This document shows positions 59,801 to 64,000 of a stretch of 64,000 bases of DNA, one piece after another. The DNA is from Branchiostoma lanceolatum (taxonomy: Eukaryota; Chordata; Leptocardii; Amphioxiformes; Branchiostomatidae). The stretch lies in the NCBI RefSeq assembly GCF_035083965.1, contig NC_089738.1, positions 5,975,398-6,039,397 on the forward strand, in the 5' to 3' direction. Within the stretch, counting starts at the first letter, position 1; every line of letters begins with the position of its first letter. The notes beneath the pieces are model-generated. The model saw only the letters and a list, made by a program, of their open reading frames with translations. It was not told the origin of the DNA and did no database searches. The position numbers were made by a program, and so were the translations under genes.

Positions 59801-62800
59801 ATGACGCAACCCAGGCCGGCTGCGATGGACAACCACTGCGCACGCGCGGGAGACTTGGAGGAAAGGACACGTTGGAAGTAGCACTGCCAAGGAATCCCGC
59901 CAAACATCTTGAATGAAAACGTAAGGAACAAGGCATTGCCAAATGAAAATTCCCTAAGGAATGTGTTCACGGAATTCCTAGAATATTTGTTAACGCAATC
60001 GCAGTACTATAGGCTAAAGGCTTCGCTCCTGAGGCGTCGCCAGAAATGCGTGTCTGCCTTGTTTCTATACTGGACCATAGCCGTGCAAGCACTATAGCAG
60101 GGGGTTACTGGTAGTAGTGTGTGCACTCTACCCATATTTTTGCAGGCCATTGCAGCAGTATGTGATTGATATATTCAAGATAAAAATTAGAATTCATCTC
60201 AAGAGGCATTTGGTTGTGTTCAAAGATTAGTAAAGCAAAACGTTCTTTGTAGCCAACCACGATCGCAGCAAAATTATAAAGTTAATTTGAATAAGATGAA
60301 TCTAAAGCACTTTCAAAGCCAGTTAGTTCGGTATGGATTCATTGCCTTACATTGATAGATATTCAAATCCATCTCAAGAGGCACTTGGTTCTATTGAAAG
60401 ATTAGTTAAAGAAAAGCATTATTTTTCTGTAGAAAAGTTTGCAATAACGCCTTACAAAACTGGTTTTGAAACTTGCAGCTATAGATGTCGCTGCTTACAG
60501 ATGCGGTCCCGAAAATTAAGAAAATAAACATATATACATCGATAGCTTTAATGCAAGTGAACCAGGGGCTGATCCGCTGGTAGTGATGTGTGTGTTCAAC
60601 TACCATACTCTTTCCCAAATGCTGAGTGCTGAGCAGAGAAAGCAGTATGTACCATTTTTAAAGTCTTTGGTATTACTCGGCCGAACTCACGACCTACCGT
60701 GTACAAGGCGAACACTCTACCAACTAGGCCATTGCACCAAAACGTCTGTGTGAATAAAACACTTGGATGTATAAAACGAGTTTTGTTATTCAACAAAACA
60801 ATAGCTACCAAGAGCATGGCGTAGTCTATCCACACCCCTGTGTACTTCACGTCCCACGTGCCGTACCAGCCCGCCGTCTCCGTCTCGTTAAAGGTTCTGT
60901 TGTACACGGAGGCGTTAACAGGTGTGTACAGGAGCCGGGTCAGGGTGGTGGTCCCGATCTCCGACACCAGGGGGTTCGTCAGGGCGAAGGGGATGGAGAT
61001 CCACTGCAATGGAAAAGCAATGTGTTAATGATGTACCGTATGTACGTAAAACTGTTGTCTTTTGGATATGACGTTAAAAGGAGGTCCCGTGTTTGGGGAG
61101 AGTCACACCCCACGCATGTAAAAGAACCCACTACACCTTTCAAAAAAGAGTAGGGGCATGCCCCGGTGTGCGATGGTCCAAGTCCTTCCGTCTTGAGTTG
61201 GTGATTCACTACACCCGGGTGGAGGCCTGGCGAACCTCCATCTCGTATCAGCCATACGGTGATTAACACCATTCACCCGGACGGAAGACCTGGCGCATCC
61301 CCATCTTGTATGACAGCCAACGAAAGGATATGTCATCCCGTAAAGGTAGCACATCCAGTAACATACAATTATAGCTTGATTTCTCTCAATGATTTTAGGT
61401 ATGAAGCACTATGGTCCAGATAGGACATCATGGTTTTAGGGTTCTTTATGCAAATCTATGGAAGTTTTCGAAACAAATTTGTCCTCGAATTGAAAATAAA
61501 CCTTATGTAATAAATGTCAAAATGACATCAAACTTGGGGAAAGTCACAAGCGGCAGGAGAGCTTTCATTTTCTGAACTTTGCAAATGACTGACGTGTTTC
61601 TATAGTAACCGTTGCTAAGCAAAATCGTTTTCTATTGCAAGTAGACAGAACATACCTGTTTAATAAACAGGTTTCTCTAGACAGTTTACTTGAAATAAAA
61701 ACACTGCCAACAAGACCACAGCACGTCCAGGGCCAAAGATACAAAAAAGCTTGCTGCTGCAGTACCAAGGTCAACCACCAGGAGGCCCAAAATAGACATT
61801 CACCGTTGGGTTTAGCCTACCTACCCGCCTACCAAATACCATTGCTATCCATCTAGCGGTTCTTGCGTAATAACTTTTCGTGGAGGTAAAGAAATGAACA
61901 TACCAGTCCGACAAATATGCAAAACAGTTGCAGGACGTCGGTGTAAACGACCGAGTACAGTCCTCCCAACAAGGTGTAGAAAACAGCGATGGCGGCTGAG
62001 ATGATGACTGACAGGGTGAAGTTCAGCCCAAGCACAACACTCAGGGTCGCACCTGGACAGAGGGATATACAATACAGGTGTTCTTTTGTAACAAATTTTC
62101 TAACACAATGGATGCAATGAATTGGCTGCGATTTTGTTTCAATAAGCTAGTTCACGGTTGCTACTACGCATGTGCAGTGTCAAAGGTGAAGGCCCCCGAG
62201 ATGTAAACAAAACACATCTGGGCATTGTTATGCAAATCGGGACAATGTCGAGACGAGCACTGTTTACAAGCCGGGGGCCTTCACCTTTGACACTGCACAT
62301 GCGTAGTAGCAACCGCGAACTAGCTTATAAGCTCGTTCACACTTCCGAGTACGCATGCTGGGCATATGTCAAAGGTCCCTGAGACATAAACAAAACACAT
62401 CGGAACATTGTTATGCAAATCGAGACAATGTTCGCGACGAGAACTGCTTTAATACAAGTTAGGGGCCTTCACCTTTGACATATTGCCCACAGTTCCTGTC
62501 ACCACGCATGCGTACTCGACAGTGTGAACGGGCTTATAAGCCCATTCGTAATTCCGACTACGCATGCGCCGTGTCAAAGGTGAAGTCCTCTGGCTTGTGA
62601 ACAGTTCTCGTCTCGACATTGTCTAGATTTGCATAACTACGTCCAGACGAGGTTTGTTTACGTCTCAAGGGCCTTCATCTTTGACACTGCACATGCGTAG
62701 TCGGAATTACGAATGGGTTTATTCAGACGAGTAACAAACTTTGACTTCACCGAGAGCAGCAAGGATGGCGCCGCACCAGCACACATCTGCCATCAGAGCG

Positions 62801-63622
62801 GGGATGAACAGCAGCCCGCCCATCCTGTCTCCGTACCGCTGCTGAAAAGGGTCCAACATCGTCACGTATCCCGCGGCTCGCATCTTCTTGGCAAAGAAAA
62901 GTCCTCCTGTTTGAAAGACCGTGTGAGTTCAATAGGGTTTGTTATCTCCATAGAAAATGGAGATGTAGTTTTGGGTGATATTTGATATGTCCGTAAGTGT
63001 TGGAAAGATAAAATTAAAGTTAATGTCGATTTTGGGCCCCCTGGCATGGTATGTGACCTGATACTGCAGCAGAACTTCTTTTTTTTTATCTTTTGACCTG
63101 AACATGCTATGGTCTTGATTTTTGGTGGCAGATAGCTCGTGATGTGAGAAAGAATTGTTGTAGGTTTTGGCCCACTAGCAGGTTGCTCTAGAACTGCAGG
63201 GGCATTTTTGTCAAAATCTTCCAAGGAGAGTAACTTAACAAAGCAACGACAGATTGCCTTGATATTTAGTATGCAGGTAACTCAGGTAGAGATGCACATA
63301 GTGATGTAAAAAGCATGCAAATTGGGACTTAATTTGCATAATTAATGAGGAAAATCTTAATTTGCAGTGTTTGCCATTATTTGACTCAAATATATGTAAC
63401 ATATGTAGTTTATGTCAGGTAATTAACACATACCAATTATGCAAACCAATGCCTAAATTGCATACATAATACAACCAATACTTAATTCCATATGAGAGTT
63501 CTACTTGCCCAGAACGAGGCCGATAGAGTAACCAAAAGGTGCTTGACACCAGATGAACCCTTGGAGGGGGTCAAAGATCACTTCCGCTGTTCCATTGATG
63601 TAGCCTCCTCCCACCCACGTTG
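56816..63622 (-). CDS. SLC5A7: SLC5A7 high-affinity choline transporter (5' end outside window)
   Basis: Nine exons: 63622-63509, 62906-62751, 62052-61904, 61003-60809, 59907-59754, 59206-58992, 58361-58265, 57825-57654, 57146-56816 (stop). Phases join to 527 codons. Segments match human CHT1 as recalled: [134 protein letters not shown]. It is the Na+/Cl--dependent choline uptake carrier of cholinergic terminals, with 13 membrane helices expected in the full protein. The exon 61003 loop carries N-glycosylation sequons (NAS, NRT, NET). The cytoplasmic tail has VVLLPL, possibly an endocytic signal. The first exon here needs a GC donor (63507-63508). The start codon and first helix lie right of 64000. 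Confidence 0.93.
60610..60742 (-). mobile_element. Second SINE family, tRNA-Thr-like head
   Basis: Minus strand ATGGCCTAGTTGGTAGAGTG and CCTTGTACACGGTAGGTCGT resemble tRNA-Thr(TGT) D and anticodon arms, and GAGTTCGGCC a degraded B box. The tail TTTAAAAATGGTACATACTG is shared with 6485-6625 (plus strand). Not a functional tRNA: the acceptor and T arms do not close. Confidence 0.65.
61080..61346 (+). repeat. Interspersed repeat shared with window start
   Basis: The part ATACGGTGATTAACACCATT..GACAGCCAACGAAAGG is about 90% identical by eye to 1-80 of the window. Contains CATGTAAAAGAACCCACTAC. In an SLC5A7 intron; class unknown. Confidence 0.7.
62143..62720. repeat. Three tandem foldback (palindrome) units in an SLC5A7 intron
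   Basis: Units at about 62143-62330, 62325-62538 and 62533-62720. Each is a hairpin with arms of 60-80 bp sharing ACGCATG..GTGTCAAAGGTGAAGG and an inner TTGTTATGCAAATCGAGACA-like part. Neighbouring units share their TTATAAGC border. Same family, different outer arms. Confidence 0.87.
62940..63470. repeat. Interspersed repeat, TCTCCAT-end family
   Basis: Begins TTATCTCCATAGAAAATGGAGA and includes TTAATGTCGATTTTGGGCCC and GCATAATTAATGAGGAAAAT. In the SLC5A7 intron with the GC donor. A partial copy lies at 61708-61880. Confidence 0.7.
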
Positions 63623-64000
63623 CTGTGAAAGTAGCGAAAAACACACGCGTAAAAAATAGACCAATATACAAAAGAATATAATCTTCACTACTTTAAGTAG
63701 CGAAAATAACCGTGAAAATAGACAAATACGAAAAAAGTATATATTCTTCACTACTTTGAAAGGAGCGAAAACAACCGCCAATATAGACAAATTCCCCTTG
63801 CACACAAATCAAGTAGCACAACAACACATGTCAAGTAGTCTTGATTAAATAACTCTATTCGGAAGCGTGTCAGGAATTTGCAGCGAGGACAGATAGCAAA
63901 ATACCGTTGAGGCGTATAAGAAAGGGTTATTGACATCCCCTGGCCAGGTGTGATTCCCTATAAGCACCTTAAGCTTGTAGTATTAGGAAACTAGTGCGAG

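Noticed and set aside
60640-60740. tRNA-Thr gene
   Set aside because: D and anticodon arms look tRNA-like but the T arm and acceptor stem fail, and the 3' part is shared with another copy at 6.5 kb, so it is a SINE.

Overview
The window looks like a piece of a lancelet (Branchiostoma, amphioxus) chromosome. This is inference. Genes are split by many short introns with GT-AG borders, neighbouring genes match vertebrate orthologues (CEP295, SMCO4, SLC5A7), there is a local expansion of small secreted C-type lectins, and introns are crowded with short inverted-repeat DNA transposons and tRNA-derived SINEs. Nothing bacterial or plasmid-like is present.

Layout. (1) 355-10534, minus strand: the 5' fourteen coding exons of a CEP295 (centriole/centrosome scaffold) orthologue; the gene runs off the left edge. 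(2) About 11433-11866: a probable shared promoter. SMCO4, a tiny single-pass membrane protein, lies on the plus strand (coding exons 17662-18354), head-to-head with CEP295 as I recall it in human 11q21. (3) 12245-16645: a 4.4-kb mobile element between them. It has near-identical 481-bp direct terminal repeats, a 747-codon DDE-type (Mutator-like) transposase ORF, and a convergent ORF for an I-PpoI-like His-Cys-box nuclease. I cannot match this combination to a named family, and it is the best candidate for something undescribed. (4) 21436-53428, minus strand: five intact-looking C-type lectin genes plus one broken fragment. Each intact gene has a signal peptide with a small Cys-rich module, a short coiled-coil neck, and a CTLD with EPN and WND motifs. 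They form two subfamilies: copies 1-2 and copies 3-5. Copies 3-5 are recent tandem duplicates, so they serve as natural empty sites that show where large transposons landed: a 5.6-kb CACTA/EnSpm-like element, a 0.9-kb TTAA-target element, and a 4.7-kb element with AACACCAG termini. (5) 56816-63622, minus strand: most of SLC5A7 (high-affinity choline transporter), nine exons, with its 5' end beyond the right edge. One of its introns uses a GC donor.

The genes do not form one pathway. CEP295/SMCO4 is an old linked pair, the lectins are a lineage-specific immune-type cluster, and SLC5A7 is a neuronal transporter. The rest is intron or intergenic DNA made largely of foldback elements, MITEs, SINEs, a LINE remnant and tandem arrays. 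All exon borders were read by eye from splice signals, reading-frame phase and remembered homologues; no alignment or database search was run.
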